This document shows positions 8,510 to 18,010 of a stretch of DNA of 64,000 nucleotides, piece after piece. The first letter of the stretch is position 1. Each line of letters starts with the position of its first letter. The notes beneath the pieces were generated by a model, which was given only the letters and a program-made list of their open reading frames with translations, was not told the DNA's origin and did not search any database. Both the position numbers and the translations under genes were made by a program. Where the stretch lies: contig JABHFS010000024.1 of the NCBI GenBank assembly GCA_018672475.1, positions 1 to 64,000 of the forward strand. Reading direction: 5' to 3'. Source of the stretch: Gemmatimonadota bacterium (lineage in GTDB: Bacteria > Latescibacterota > UBA2968 > UBA8231).

Positions 8510-9604
8510 CTAACGCGCCGTCTTCGTCTTCTGCTTATCCCCATGCCTTTCTATCCCCAACGCAATCAATCGATCAATTAGCTCTCCATAACCTATCCCG
8601 CTAGCCTCCCACAGCTTCGGATACATGCTAATCGGCGTAAACCCCGGCATCGTATTGATCTCGTTGATAAAAATAGCCTCGTCGCCTTCGCGCACAAAAA
8701 AGTCCACTCGCGACAAACCCCAAGCCTCCACCGCCTGAAACGCCTTGACCCCCATCGTGCGAATCGCCTCTTGCGTCTTGGGCGAAACGCGCGACGGAAT
8801 GATCAGATCTGAATTGTCATCGATATACTTCGCCTCATAATCGTAAAAATCATTACCCGGCACAATCTCGCCGACCACTGAAGCCTCCGGCTCCTCATTA
8901 CCCAAGATCGCCACCTCCACCTCGCGACAGCCGGCAGCCTCCGCCTCGACCATCACCTTATAATCGTATTGCGCCGCCTCGTCGATCGCCTGTTCCAGCT
9001 CTTCACGATTACTCGCTTTGCCCACCCCCACGCTCGATCCCAAACTCACAGGTTTCACAAACACCGGATATTCAAAACGCGCCTCCAACTCATCGCCCAC
9101 CCCCGCTCGGTCTTTTTCCCAGCGACTGCGCCGCACCACCTGATAGTCGACCTGCGGCAGCCCTTCGGCCTTAAAAACCCGCCGCATTAACTCCTTGTCC
9201 ATGCCCACCGCCGAGCCGACTACCCCGGCTCCGACATAAGCGACATTCGCCAATTCTAACAGACCCTGCATCGTGCCGTCTTCACCATAAGGCCCATGCA
9301 GCATCGGAAAAATAACATCAATCGCCTGGCCCGCCGCATCACCTTCTTGCGCCACCAATTCACGCGAGCCCAGATAGTCCAACGCCACCGGCAGCAGCCC
9401 CTCCTCCTCGACCTGCCCCGACGTCAACAACTCTTGCGTAACCCCAGCCGTCAGCCAACGCCCTTCCTTCGAGATACCGACCATCACCAACTCGTATTTG
9501 TCGCTATCGACCGCCGCCAGTATTGACCTCGCCGAACTCACTGAAACCTCGTGCTCGGCGGAGCGCCCACCGAAGAGCACGCCCACGCGTATCTTGTCGC
9601 CCAT
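8510..9604 (-). CDS. ddl: D-alanine--D-alanine ligase
   Basis: ATP-dependent formation of D-Ala-D-Ala for peptidoglycan precursors in the cytoplasm. The 364-residue product has [18 protein letters not shown] at the N-terminus, [33 protein letters not shown] and the C-terminal [21 protein letters not shown] with the Mg-binding Glu/Asn. It starts directly at the stop of the threonine dehydratase gene (TAA then ATG, no gap), so the two are co-translated. The presence of Ddl supports a walled bacterium. Confidence 0.95.
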   Translation of the reverse strand: MGDKIRVGVLFGGRSAEHEVSVSSARSILAAVDSDKYELVMVGISKEGRWLTAGVTQELLTSGQVEEEGLLPVALDYLGSRELVAQEGDAAGQAIDVIFPMLHGPYGEDGTMQGLLELANVAYVGAGVVGSAVGMDKELMRRVFKAEGLPQVDYQVVRRSRWEKDRAGVGDELEARFEYPVFVKPVSLGSSVGVGKASNREELEQAIDEAAQYDYKVMVEAEAAGCREVEVAILGNEEPEASVVGEIVPGNDFYDYEAKYIDDNSDLIIPSRVSPKTQEAIRTMGVKAFQAVEAWGLSRVDFFVREGDEAIFINEINTMPGFTPISMYPKLWEASGIGYGELIDRLIALGIERHGDKQKTKTAR

Positions 9605-10825
9605 TTAGCGCTGTTCCTCCAATTGAAAACCCTGGGCCGCGAGCCGTCCGATCAGTTGTTCGGCGTGTTCGCGGCCGCGCGTTTCGAGAGTGAAAAATAT
9701 TTCCGTGCTGTCCACCGGCCCCCCCGGCAGAGACCGTTCGTGGTAGACCTCAAGCACATTAGCCATTTCTTCGGCGATCGCTGCGGTCACCCGTTGTAGG
9801 CTACCCGGCTGGTCGGACACCTGCACTCTGAGGCGAATGCGCCGTCCATCCTTGACCAGTCCGTGCTCGATAATCCGCGCCAGTTTATTCACGTCGATAT
9901 TGCCGCCACTAATGATCACCGCCACTTGCTTGCCCGCCAACTTCACCTTGCCTTTGAGTATCGCCGCCAGCGCCACGGCCCCGGCGCCTTCGGCTACGGT
10001 CTTCTCTATTTCTAACAACGTCAAAATCGCCCGCGCGATCTCCTCCTCCTCGACGCAGACCACCTCGTCGACATAGCGGCGCATTAACGATAAAGGCATA
10101 TTCCCTACTTGCTTGACCGCGATCCCATCGGCCAACGACGCCATTTGTCCGGCGGCGACGACTCGATTTTGCGCCAGCGAGAGCCGGGCCGAGGGAAATG
10201 CCGCCGCCTCGACACCGATAATTTCAATTTGGGGATTTTGTTCTTTCAGCGCTACCGCGATCCCCGAGACCAACCCGCCCCCACCGACCGGTACTACGAC
10301 CGCGTCGAGCTTCGGTGCCTGTTGCAAAAGCTCAAGACCGATCGTGCCCTGCCCGGCGATTACCTCGGCATCATCAAAGGGATGCACAAAGGTCGCGCCC
10401 TGCTGCTGCTGAATTTCCACCGCCTTGTCGTACGCGTCCTGATAGGTCGCCCCCGACAGTACCACCTCGGCCCCGTGCCTACGCGTGTTAGCAACCTTGG
10501 TCAGCGGCGCGTTTTCGGGCATCGCGATCGTCGCAGATATGCGCAACCGTTGCGCCAAATAAGCCACGGCCTGGGCATGGTTACCCGCCGATGCGGTTAC
10601 CACTCCCAGGGCCCGCTCTGCCGCATCCAATTGCAATACCTTATTGAACGCGCCCCGGTCTTTGAACGAGCCGGTCATCTGCAGGTTTTCCAACTTGAAA
10701 TATAGCTGGGCACCGCTGATTTGGCTCAGGGTCTCAGAGTGGGCCAGTGGCGAGTAGTAGATATAGTCGTCGATACGCTCGCGGGCGGCTTTAATGTCTT
10801 TGAGGGTTGTTGATCGTGCAGGCAT
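9605..10825 (-). CDS. ilvA: threonine ammonia-lyase with ACT domain
   Basis: PLP enzyme converting threonine to 2-oxobutanoate. The 406-residue product starts at [12 protein letters not shown] (10825), the first start with family sequence; the open frame extends upstream without similarity. The PLP lysine lies in [12 protein letters not shown], the phosphate-binding loop is VGGGGLVSG, and [13 protein letters not shown] is typical. A C-terminal ACT domain ([22 protein letters not shown]) is present, as in the short IlvA/TdcB-like enzymes, and could sense an amino acid. Without the double regulatory domain of enterobacterial IlvA the exact role, biosynthetic or catabolic, is uncertain. Confidence 0.9.
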   Translation of the reverse strand: MPARSTTLKDIKAARERIDDYIYYSPLAHSETLSQISGAQLYFKLENLQMTGSFKDRGAFNKVLQLDAAERALGVVTASAGNHAQAVAYLAQRLRISATIAMPENAPLTKVANTRRHGAEVVLSGATYQDAYDKAVEIQQQQGATFVHPFDDAEVIAGQGTIGLELLQQAPKLDAVVVPVGGGGLVSGIAVALKEQNPQIEIIGVEAAAFPSARLSLAQNRVVAAGQMASLADGIAVKQVGNMPLSLMRRYVDEVVCVEEEEIARAILTLLEIEKTVAEGAGAVALAAILKGKVKLAGKQVAVIISGGNIDVNKLARIIEHGLVKDGRRIRLRVQVSDQPGSLQRVTAAIAEEMANVLEVYHERSLPGGPVDSTEIFFTLETRGREHAEQLIGRLAAQGFQLEEQR

Positions 10826-10927
10826 GCTCTTATGCAACTCCTTGAGTACCTTCAATATAGGAGCGGATTGAGGCGGTGTCGAGCAAGAGAGAGGACGGTG
10901 ATTCGATGTTATTATTATACGCTCAAC

Positions 10928-10956
10928 TTGACAGTCCACTGGCAATATTCAATAAT
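10928..10956 (+). promoter_or_regulatory. strong candidate sigma70 promoter
   Basis: TTGACA (10928-10933), 17-base spacer, AATAAT (10951-10956): 6/6 and 5/6 matches. It points towards the alpha/beta hydrolase gene and would give a leader of about 225 bases that contains no convincing reading frame but does contain a short hairpin (GTCTAT...ATAGAC, about 11007-11028). Confidence 0.5.
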
Positions 10957-11188
10957 GGGTACACCAAGTGAGAACAGGCTGCTGCGAACGTAGGTTCGTC
11001 TATCAGGTGAAATAGACCTGTATCGCGTTCCGCACCTTTTGTTCGTATACGACTTGATAGAGAAAATTGAAAAGCCAGCTATCATACGATTGAAAAAGAG
11101 ACTACCCGAACATATAAGCGATGATGTAGAGATTGGTCGACCTACTTCCATGAACCCCCTATCGCCATAACAGAACGGGCCACGCCAG

Positions 11189-11971
11189 ATGCTAACCGTC
11201 ACCAAAGAAGTACTCGCCGATATCCCGTGCCTCGTCTTGCGCGACGACCGGTTATCGCACACGCCGCTGCTGCTCCACTATCACGGCTGGACCGGCGACA
11301 AGGGCGATATCAATACGCCGGACCAGACGCTCATCTGCGCCGCATCTGCCGGTTTTACCGTAGTCGCACCGGACTGCGTCGAACACGGCGAACGCCGCAC
11401 CGACGCCTGGTCCAGAGCCACGTTCAACGGCTGGACTTTTATCTGCGAGGCGATGGACCAAACCCGCCAGGAAGCACCCGCCCTGCTCGATGCCGCCTTG
11501 GCACTCCCCAATCTATCCGCCGCTAGCCCGCAAGTGGCCGGCGTCTCAATGGGCGGTCTGATCGCGCAAATGGTCTTCGCTCAGGAAAAGCGCTTCAGCG
11601 CCCTCGTTTCGGTCGTCGGGCGCTCCAGCTTCTACCAGGCCGACGCGTGGTGTCGCCGTGCCCAGGAGGGCACGTGGGCGGATACGTGGTGCGCCGGGCA
11701 TGCCACGCAGTCTCATCCCGATCGTTTCACGGACCGCCCGGTGCTCTTTATCGACGGCGGCCAGGACACGGACTGCCCGGCCGCCATCAACGCCGAAACC
11801 GTGCGCCTAATCAACGAGGCGGGCGGGCAGGCGGAGCACTTTGTCGACAACGCAGTGGGGCATGATTTTTCGTCGAATATGCGCGATCGCTATATACATT
11901 GGATGATGGCCCATAAAGAACCAGCAACTGCGTACTATGAGAAATACAGGGCCACCGACCTAACAAAATAA
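11189..11971 (+). CDS. alpha/beta hydrolase (YjfP/YitV-like esterase)
   Basis: A 260-residue serine hydrolase without a signal peptide. LLHYHGWTGDKGD is the oxyanion-hole region, VAGVSMGGLIAQM carries the GxSxG nucleophile, FIDGGQDTDCP the probable acid and VDNAVGHDFS the catalytic His. The layout resembles short esterases of the YjfP/YitV type (prolyl-oligopeptidase-like fold). The ribosome-binding site is weak. It stands alone, downstream of a strong promoter candidate with a long leader. The substrate cannot be inferred from the neighbours. Confidence 0.75.
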   Translation: MLTVTKEVLADIPCLVLRDDRLSHTPLLLHYHGWTGDKGDINTPDQTLICAASAGFTVVAPDCVEHGERRTDAWSRATFNGWTFICEAMDQTRQEAPALLDAALALPNLSAASPQVAGVSMGGLIAQMVFAQEKRFSALVSVVGRSSFYQADAWCRRAQEGTWADTWCAGHATQSHPDRFTDRPVLFIDGGQDTDCPAAINAETVRLINEAGGQAEHFVDNAVGHDFSSNMRDRYIHWMMAHKEPATAYYEKYRATDLTK

Positions 11972-12217
11972 TTATATGAGATAGGTATTTTCCGGCGCCT
12001 GCCGGTGGTAACCTCGGCGGCTGACTATTTCCAAGGGCCGATAGTCGCGCTCGAGGTCAAAGGAAGGCGATGGGTGGTTCGGTCTAATACAGGCGAGCAA
12101 CGCGCTCGCCAACTATATAAAACCCCAGGTGGAATCCTTGTCGCTTGGCATAGCTTAGCATAGACCTTAAGCTAATAAACGAACTTAACCTTCAAGAACC
12201 GACCATAACAAAGAAAG

Positions 12218-12799
12218 ATGGATATGAAACGGATACTCTTGTGCGGCGGCATGGTGATGCTGCTGGCAAACGCCGCCATGGCCGAACCGGCCGGCATGGT
12301 GATGTATTTTCAATCCGGCGACGAGGTCTACCTGCTGCTTGCCGAGCACGCGGGCAGCGAAAGGGGATGGGGCGGTTTTGGTGGTGGTGCACGCAAAGGC
12401 GAGACCATCGCCGAGACGGCCGCACATAAAGGCTCAGAAGAATCGCGCGGTTATTTTACAGCCGCCGACCTGCTGCATAAAATCAAAGACCAAGCCCCGG
12501 TGATGGACGGCGATTTCGCCTCCTATTTCGCCGAGGTCGCCTTCGTACCGGCACAACGCGTGATGAACCACCCCCCACCGGAGGCCAACGACGCCTACCT
12601 GGAGCGTAGCACCTTCGCTTGGATCCCCTATTCGGCCGTCGCGGACTTTTTGCAGAAAGATATCGATCGCAAGAAAAAGCATATGATCGCCCCGGCGTTC
12701 TTGCCCGCCGGCAGCAAGACTGGATATTTCTGGCCCATTTGGCTGAGCAATATGCGCAAGGCCGTTACGAGCAAAAGCCTGCCCTGGCAGCAACACTAA
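12218..12799 (+). CDS. secreted Nudix-like protein with degenerate Nudix box
   Basis: A 193-residue protein with an N-terminal signal peptide (MKRILLCGGMVMLLANAAMAEPAG). The mature part has GGFGGGARKGETIAETAAHKGSEESRG, which follows the Nudix spacing (G-x5-E-x7-...-EE-x-x) with the metal-binding EE kept, but the canonical RE is replaced by HK and the last G by R. The YLERSTFAWIPY segment is also Nudix-like. Nudix hydrolases normally act in the cytoplasm on nucleoside diphosphate derivatives, so export and the altered box suggest changed or lost activity. Start could be M1 or M3. Confidence 0.65.
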   Translation: MDMKRILLCGGMVMLLANAAMAEPAGMVMYFQSGDEVYLLLAEHAGSERGWGGFGGGARKGETIAETAAHKGSEESRGYFTAADLLHKIKDQAPVMDGDFASYFAEVAFVPAQRVMNHPPPEANDAYLERSTFAWIPYSAVADFLQKDIDRKKKHMIAPAFLPAGSKTGYFWPIWLSNMRKAVTSKSLPWQQH

Positions 12800-12899
12800 T
12801 CTCTTTATCGCTGCGCCGGGTTTTATCCTCAAGGTGATGCCCCACCGTGCAACGGTGATCAGGGCAACCCGCATTCCCGCACAACCTCAACACTGTCGC

Positions 12900-13131
12900 C
12901 TGGAGCAGAATATCCCCAACCCCTTCAATCTCGCAGCTGATGATCGGCTTTGCATTAACCGAGTAAGCTTCCGTGGGATTAGCGGTATATAATCTCGGCG
13001 GGCAAAAAACGGCAATTTTGCTAGACGGAGAACGGGCTGTGGGCGTTTATTCGCTACAGTGGCCCGGCCGCGACGATGCAGGGCGTGCATCGGCCAGCGT
13101 CGTCTATCTATACCGACTGCGATCCGGGTAG
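12900..13131 (+). pseudogene. remnant of a secreted protein's FlgD/T9SS-type C-terminal domain
   Basis: From 12900 one frame reads LEQNIPNPFNLAADD, the degraded 'LxQNYPNPFNPxT' motif that opens FlgD-like/T9SS type A tails in FCB bacteria. After a frame change, 12985-13131 reads VYNLGGQKTAILLDGE...GVYSLQWPGRDDAGR...VVYLYRLRSG and stops. This is the complete end of such a domain. No upstream gene body is recognisable. Only the tail of a former secreted protein survives. Confidence 0.65.
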
Positions 13132-13217
13132 CTGGTCGATATTCACAAGGTATTGTTTTTGCAATAGATAAAGATTATACCGGAATCAAGGTCATATACG
13201 GTGCCATGTGGTTGTGC

Positions 13218-13985
13218 TCAAGTCTGGCGTAATAACCAGCGTACCGCATTCTGCTGCATCTTCGCGTATTCGGGGTTCCACAGGGCCGGGATCGTGTGGC
13301 CTGGAGCGAGATAGCAGACCCGACCTTTCCCGTATTGGTAGGCCCAGGCCGCCTCACAACGGGTCCCCAATTCCCCAAAGGTGTGGCCGTCTTCGTTGAC
13401 GCTGATCGCCAAGACGTCTGCGGGGTCTTTGTTATAGCGCATGTAGTGTTGTTCGTCGGTGACAATGAAGTCCCCCACATCGCGCGTAATGGGATGGTCC
13501 CTGTTGGTGATTTCGACTTTATAGGGGCGCACCGGTGGATGGCCCTCGGTGGTTGAGCCCTGCACGTGGCTGAAGTCCTCACAGGCGGTGATATAGGTCG
13601 AGTTGTGGTAGAAGAGGGCTGCGCCGCCTTCTTCTACGAAGGTGCGCACGGCTTGGCCCTGTGCGGGAGTGATCCACTGGACGGCCCTTTGTTCCAGTTC
13701 GGGTGCGGGCGGATCGCTGAGGGTGCCGTGGGTATTGGGATCATAGCCGGGATAAGGTGCACCTTGGCCGTAGCCGTCAGGCCAGATCATGCCGTCGCGG
13801 AAGACGATGAGCAGTGCGTGGTGCGCGAGGGTTTCGGCGTTGAGCTGGTGGATATCGTCGCTGAAATTGACGCTTAAACCTGTTCCCTCACCTAAGGTCT
13901 TGCTCAGGCCGGTGCGGATATAGTCGGAATTGTGGTAGCGGTCGCCGATAAGGGCAAAGGCGCTGGTCTGTTGTCGGTTGCTCAC
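13218..13985 (-). CDS. ThuA-like domain protein
   Basis: A 255-residue cytoplasmic protein of the ThuA family (class I glutamine amidotransferase-like fold). Features are FALIGDRYHNSDYIRTGL at the N-terminus, LLIVFRDGMIWPDG, AVRTFVEEGGAALFYHNST, VTDEQHYMRY, and the C-terminal KGRVCYLAPGHT...NAVRWLL block, which is the standard ThuA ending. ThuA proteins are linked to trehalose or sugar derivative use, but their reaction is not well defined. The gene is monocistronic and convergent with the FlgD-type remnant. Confidence 0.8.
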   Translation of the reverse strand: MSNRQQTSAFALIGDRYHNSDYIRTGLSKTLGEGTGLSVNFSDDIHQLNAETLAHHALLIVFRDGMIWPDGYGQGAPYPGYDPNTHGTLSDPPAPELEQRAVQWITPAQGQAVRTFVEEGGAALFYHNSTYITACEDFSHVQGSTTEGHPPVRPYKVEITNRDHPITRDVGDFIVTDEQHYMRYNKDPADVLAISVNEDGHTFGELGTRCEAAWAYQYGKGRVCYLAPGHTIPALWNPEYAKMQQNAVRWLLRQT

Positions 13986-14289
13986 GATGGGGTATCCTCG
14001 AATAGGGGCGGATAGGCGTTAAGGGCTAATAATACGTCGGGAAAAGGCGAGCGGCAATCGTTGGTTACAGGCATTGGGCAGGGATGGAAATTGCATCTGG
14101 TCCGTGACGTCCTAATGTGTGGTAAGTATACAAGGCGCGATGCGGCGACCTCGCAGTGGTACTTCCCCGATGTGGTCAGTGATGCGGTTTATCAACAGCC
14201 CCTATAGCTGTGTGCGGGCAATGCGCACTACTACCAACCAGAATGATGCGTCTCGCTGAAAGTCGTACTGACGACTCGTCGTTCAATGG
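13986..14289. other. intergenic stretch, nothing recognised
   Basis: About 300 bases between the ThuA-like gene start and the fliG terminator. Short frames occur on both strands, none with start signals or recognisable sequence. Confidence 0.5.
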
Positions 14290-14329
14290 GCAAATAGAAA
14301 AGGCGCCGGGCAACGAGCCCAGCGCCTTT
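14290..14329 (-). terminator. rho-independent terminator after fliG
   Basis: Stem of 8 bp (14299-14306 with 14322-14329) plus an inner GGGC/GCCC (14308-14311 with 14317-14320) and a 5-base loop, followed on the minus strand by TTTTCTATTT. Confidence 0.85.
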
Positions 14330-14356
14330 ATAGCATTGATACGAAGGCAAAAAAAC

Positions 14357-15382
14357 CTAGACGAACTGGTCGTCGGAGTCGCCGCGGACGATGGTGACCT
14401 GCCCCTGCTCTTCCAACTGGCGTACCTGCTGCACGATTCTAAGCTGGACCTCCTCGACCTCTGATAGCCGCATCGGCCCCTGAAACTCCATCTCCTCGGT
14501 GATAAAGGTGCGCACGCGCTCCGACATATTGCCGAGCACTTTATCCTTCATCTCGTCAGAGGCCGACTTGAGCGCGACGACCAGGTCCTTCTGGTCGACC
14601 TCGCGCATCAGCGTCTGGATCTCGCGGTCGGTCAGCTTGGAGATATCGTCGAAAACGAACATCAGGTTGCGCACCGATTCGGCGACTTCCGGGTCCTGCG
14701 CGTCCATATTGTCGAGCACATTCTTCTCGACAGAAGAGCCGGTCAGGTTGAGGATGTCGGCGACGACTTTGGGGCCACCGACGTCCTGGTTGCCGCCGAG
14801 CATATCGCGCAAGCTGGCTTCGAGGCTCTCTTCGATTTCCTTGAGCACGTTCGGCGTGATATTCTCCATCGTGGCGATGCGGTAGGCGACATCCGATTGC
14901 AATCGTTCGGGCAATTGCGCCAAGATGCCCGAGGCTTGGTCGGCTTCGAGCTGAGAGAGGATCAGGGCGATGGACTGGGGGTGCTCGTGGCTGATAAAGG
15001 GAGCGATCTGGTCGGGCGGCACATTGCGCAGCATATAGAAGCCCGAGGAGATCTGCGACGAAATGCGGTCGAGGATTTCCTGAGCTTTACGCGGCCCGAC
15101 GGCGCGCTCCAAGGCTTGGCGGGCAAAGTCGACGCCGCCTTGCGAGATCCACTCGCCGGCCACCAAGAGTTGCTCGAACTCCTCGAGTATCCGGTCCATG
15201 ACCTCGACCGAGATATTCTTGAGCCCAGCGATGGCTTGTGTGATCTCCTCGATCTCGTAGTCGGAGAGGTGTTTCATCACCTCGCCGGACGCCTCTTCGC
15301 CGAGGGCGACCATCACAATGGCTACTTTTTGCTGTAGGGGAAGACTATCTTCTTCGCCCTGTGCATCTTCGTCTTCAGCCAT
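14357..15382 (-). CDS. fliG: flagellar motor switch protein FliG
   Basis: C-ring rotor protein that couples FliF, FliM and the stator. Length 341 residues, normal for FliG. The N-terminal domain has QQKVAIVMVALGEEASGEVMKHLSDYE; the middle domain has the conserved EHPQSIALILSQL; the C-terminal part has VAESVRNLMFVFDDISKLTDREIQTLMREVD with the charged torque helix region, ending in EEVQLRIVQQVRQLEEQGQV. It stands alone: promoter-like region upstream, terminator downstream, no other flagellar gene in 64 kb. FliG genes usually sit inside flagellar operons, so this is an unusual placement. Confidence 0.95.
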   Translation of the reverse strand: MAEDEDAQGEEDSLPLQQKVAIVMVALGEEASGEVMKHLSDYEIEEITQAIAGLKNISVEVMDRILEEFEQLLVAGEWISQGGVDFARQALERAVGPRKAQEILDRISSQISSGFYMLRNVPPDQIAPFISHEHPQSIALILSQLEADQASGILAQLPERLQSDVAYRIATMENITPNVLKEIEESLEASLRDMLGGNQDVGGPKVVADILNLTGSSVEKNVLDNMDAQDPEVAESVRNLMFVFDDISKLTDREIQTLMREVDQKDLVVALKSASDEMKDKVLGNMSERVRTFITEEMEFQGPMRLSEVEEVQLRIVQQVRQLEEQGQVTIVRGDSDDQFV

Positions 15383-15434
15383 GACATATCCCAGGTGGTT
15401 ACATTACAATACTGTATAGATCGGCTTTGAGTAG

Positions 15435-15463
15435 AAGATACTTTACCAAAATTTATAATTCAA
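15435..15463 (-). promoter_or_regulatory. candidate promoter for fliG
   Basis: In an AT-rich gap, TTGAAT (15463-15458) and TATCTT (15440-15435) on the minus strand are spaced by 17 bases, about 50 bases before the fliG start. Confidence 0.35.
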
Positions 15464-15489
15464 GTAAAATAGGTGAGTTAGGTGGCGTT

Positions 15490-16260
15490 TTAAAAGCCGA
15501 TAGAAGCTCCGCCATCGACGGGAATACAGGTGCCCGTAATGAATTTGGCGGCGGGAGAGGCTAGAAAAGCGGCTGTCCAGCCAATATCTTCGGGCTCGCC
15601 CAGTTGTTGCATCGGCGTGCGTCCGAGGACTTTGGCCTTGCGTTCGGGATTGTTCTCGAAGGCAGTGCGGCTCATTTCAGTTACGATCCATCCCGGGGCA
15701 ATGGCGTTGATGCGCACACCGCGGCCCGACCACTCTGTCGCCAGTGTGCGAACGAGCCCGAGGTGCGCGGTTTTGGCGGCGGCGTAGGCGGAGACATAGG
15801 GGATGCCGAAGAGCGAGGCCATCGAGGCGATATAGAGGATATTACCGTAGCCGCGCTCCATCATCCGCCGGGCCGCGTGGCGGCTCATCGAGAAGGCGCC
15901 GACTAGATGCACGTCGAGGACCTGCTGCATTTCCTCTTCCGTAAAATCCTCCGCCGCTCGGCGGATCTGGTTGCCGGCGTTGTTGACCAGGGACGTGAGC
16001 GGGCCGTATTGCGCCTCGATCGATTCAATTAACGATTCGGTGGTGTCGTATTGCGTCACATCGTGGACGCGGTAATCAGCCATCGGCCCCAATTGCGCGA
16101 CGGCCTCTACGAGCAACTCTTCGCGCCGGCCGGTGATCACCACTCGGGCGCCTTGTGCGACATAGGCCTGTGCGATGCCGAACCCGATGCCGGTGCCGCC
16201 GCCGGTGATCAGACCGAGTTGTCCTTCAAGACTAAATGGATTTGTCGATTTTTCTGTCAT
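15490..16260 (-). CDS. SDR oxidoreductase, gluconate 5-dehydrogenase (IdnO)-like
   Basis: Classical short-chain dehydrogenase, 256 residues. LGLITGGGTGIGFGIAQAY is the NAD(P) motif, VNNAGNQ the Asn block, and SMASLFGIPYVSAYAAAKTA holds Ser and the YxxxK pair; the end FITGTCIPVDGGASIGF is standard. It follows an L-idonate-5-dehydrogenase-like gene with an 8-base gap. In known idonate pathways IdnD makes 5-ketogluconate and IdnO reduces it to gluconate, so this pairing supports an IdnO-like role. Substrate assignment is inference from the pair. Confidence 0.8.
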   Translation of the reverse strand: MTEKSTNPFSLEGQLGLITGGGTGIGFGIAQAYVAQGARVVITGRREELLVEAVAQLGPMADYRVHDVTQYDTTESLIESIEAQYGPLTSLVNNAGNQIRRAAEDFTEEEMQQVLDVHLVGAFSMSRHAARRMMERGYGNILYIASMASLFGIPYVSAYAAAKTAHLGLVRTLATEWSGRGVRINAIAPGWIVTEMSRTAFENNPERKAKVLGRTPMQQLGEPEDIGWTAAFLASPAAKFITGTCIPVDGGASIGF

Positions 16261-16268
16261 GGAGTCCT

Positions 16269-17291
16269 CTAATAGTCGATTACGACCTTGATGGTCTCGG
16301 GTTGAAGTGCGGCGTCGAAGCCCGCTTGCAGATTTGCAAAACCTACGGACTGTGATATAAGGGAGGTGACATCGATTTTTTGTCGTGCCAAAAGGTCGAG
16401 GGCTTTGTCGAAGACATGGGTGAAGCGGAAGGAGCCGCGGATGGTCAATTCCTTTTGCATTACGAGATTGACCGGCAGTTCGACCGGGCCACCTTGCACG
16501 CCGAGTTGCACGATAGTGCCCTTAGCTTTGCAATGCTGGTAGGCGGTCTGCAGGGCGCTCGGGGCGCCGGACGCTTCGATCACGATGTCAAAACCTTCGC
16601 CAGCCGCCTCGGCGACTGTATCCGGCTGATCGGCGCGCAGCGGTTGATCAGCCCATAGCGATGCCGCCAGATCGAGCGCATCTTGGCGGATATCGCTGAC
16701 GGCGAGATTGGCGGCGCCGTAGTGGCGAGCGACTAGGCCGATGAGTTGGCCGATGGGGCCGGCGCCGGTCACCAGTACTCGTTTTCCTGCGATGGAGCCG
16801 GCCTGACCGATGCCGTGCACGGCGATCGAGAGCGGTTCGAGCATTGCCGCCTGACGGTAGTTCATCGAATCGGGGATCAAGTGGCAATTCTCGGCGTTGA
16901 CCTGGACATATTCGCGGAACGAGCCGTCTTGCGGCGGGCTGGAGGCGGCGGAACCGAAATAACGCATATGCGAGCAGTGGTTTTCGTTGCCTTCGCGGCA
17001 ATGTGCGCAGGCGCGGCAGGGGTGGGACGGGTCAATGGCTACGCGGCTACCGACGGGCAGCGTGTCGGTGAAGGCACCGGAGTCGACGATTTCGCCGGCC
17101 GACTCGTGCCCGAGCACAAAGGGGCGTTCGGGTACGAAGTCGCCATTTTTTCCGTGCAGGTAATAGTGGATATCCGAGCCGCAGATGCCGGTGGCGCGGA
17201 CGCGCACGAGTGCTTCTTGCGGACCGGGTTGCGGTTGTTCGATGTCGGTTGCGCGCAGGTCGCGCGGGCCGTGTAGGTAATAGGCTTGCAT
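16269..17291 (-). CDS. zinc-dependent L-idonate 5-dehydrogenase-like enzyme
   Basis: Medium-chain zinc alcohol dehydrogenase, about 340 residues. ATGICGSDIHYYLHG carries the catalytic zinc cysteine, VLGHESAGE the second ligand region, and the structural zinc loop is CRACAHCREGNENHC. VLVTGAGPIGQLIGLVARHYG binds NAD(P). The HYYLHG segment resembles IdnD. The start at 17291 is chosen because upstream sequence in frame has no similarity to the family. It is co-transcribed with the downstream SDR. Other polyol or sugar-acid substrates are possible. Confidence 0.8.
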   Translation of the reverse strand: MQAYYLHGPRDLRATDIEQPQPGPQEALVRVRATGICGSDIHYYLHGKNGDFVPERPFVLGHESAGEIVDSGAFTDTLPVGSRVAIDPSHPCRACAHCREGNENHCSHMRYFGSAASSPPQDGSFREYVQVNAENCHLIPDSMNYRQAAMLEPLSIAVHGIGQAGSIAGKRVLVTGAGPIGQLIGLVARHYGAANLAVSDIRQDALDLAASLWADQPLRADQPDTVAEAAGEGFDIVIEASGAPSALQTAYQHCKAKGTIVQLGVQGGPVELPVNLVMQKELTIRGSFRFTHVFDKALDLLARQKIDVTSLISQSVGFANLQAGFDAALQPETIKVVIDY

Positions 17292-17434
17292 GGGGTCTCT
17301 TTTTCTTTGGGTAGGTGCGGGATAATATGGGTTTGTTGTGGGAGCGTCAAGAAGTGTTGGTTTTGCGGCGGTCGCTTGCCAAAGAGGGGAAATATTGCTA
17401 AGACCTAGGTCGTTATTCTCGCTTGCAATGTTAA

Positions 17435-17858
17435 ATGCCAAATGGAATGAGTGTAGTTTTTTCTTTTAATCCAGTGTATGCATTGCGAAATATTTTGGAA
17501 CTCATGCCGGTGATCGACGGCCTGTTAACACCTCGCCGTTTGGCAAAGGGAGTGGCCGTTTTGTTCTTCGCTGTGGTGATGTTGCAGACGGCTTGGCTCA
17601 CCGAAGACGCCTTCGTCTGTGGAGGCCGGTGATGTGACGAGTTTGTTCGAGGCCGACTGCAACTTGGCGGATATTCACATAAGGTTAGGCGATCCAGGTT
17701 TCGAACAGGTGGTCGCCGACATTTATCGGGGGATTATCTCGCGGAATTTTCCACCGGCCGACAGTGAGCGGTACGTCAGGAGGGGAGATTTCTTCGCATC
17801 GGTTGGGATGCGGGCCGAGAGCGCAGAAAGCTATCGCAGGGCCGGTGGGCAACGCTAG
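17435..17858 (+). pseudogene. possible remnant of a membrane protein with TPR-like tail
   Basis: Two short overlapping frames. The first (17435-17632) contains LAKGVAVLFFAVVMLQTAWLTEDAFVC, a membrane helix followed by a '(T/S)(E/D)DA' turn seen at the start of large membrane glycosyltransferase-like proteins. The second (17619-17858) has LADIHIRLGDPGFEQVVADIY and VRRGDFFASVGMRAESAESYRR, TPR-like. They may be the two ends of one gene that lost its middle. Weak evidence. Confidence 0.3.
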
Positions 17859-18010
17859 GCTTTCTGTTCGCAGTGCATCCGTATGTTGCGGGTTGCTGCT
17901 GGACCCATTCACCGATAGCGAAGGCGAGATAAACGGAATATGCACCTATGACCATCGGGATAAATCTTCGCTAGGGCATCTGCCGGCGATTGAAAGGGAG
18001 GACGTATAAA

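Noticed and set aside
12100-12160. GGCGAGC/GCTCGCC inverted repeat near 12090-12110
   Set aside because: Short 7-bp stem with no T-run and no clear position relative to a gene; likely chance.
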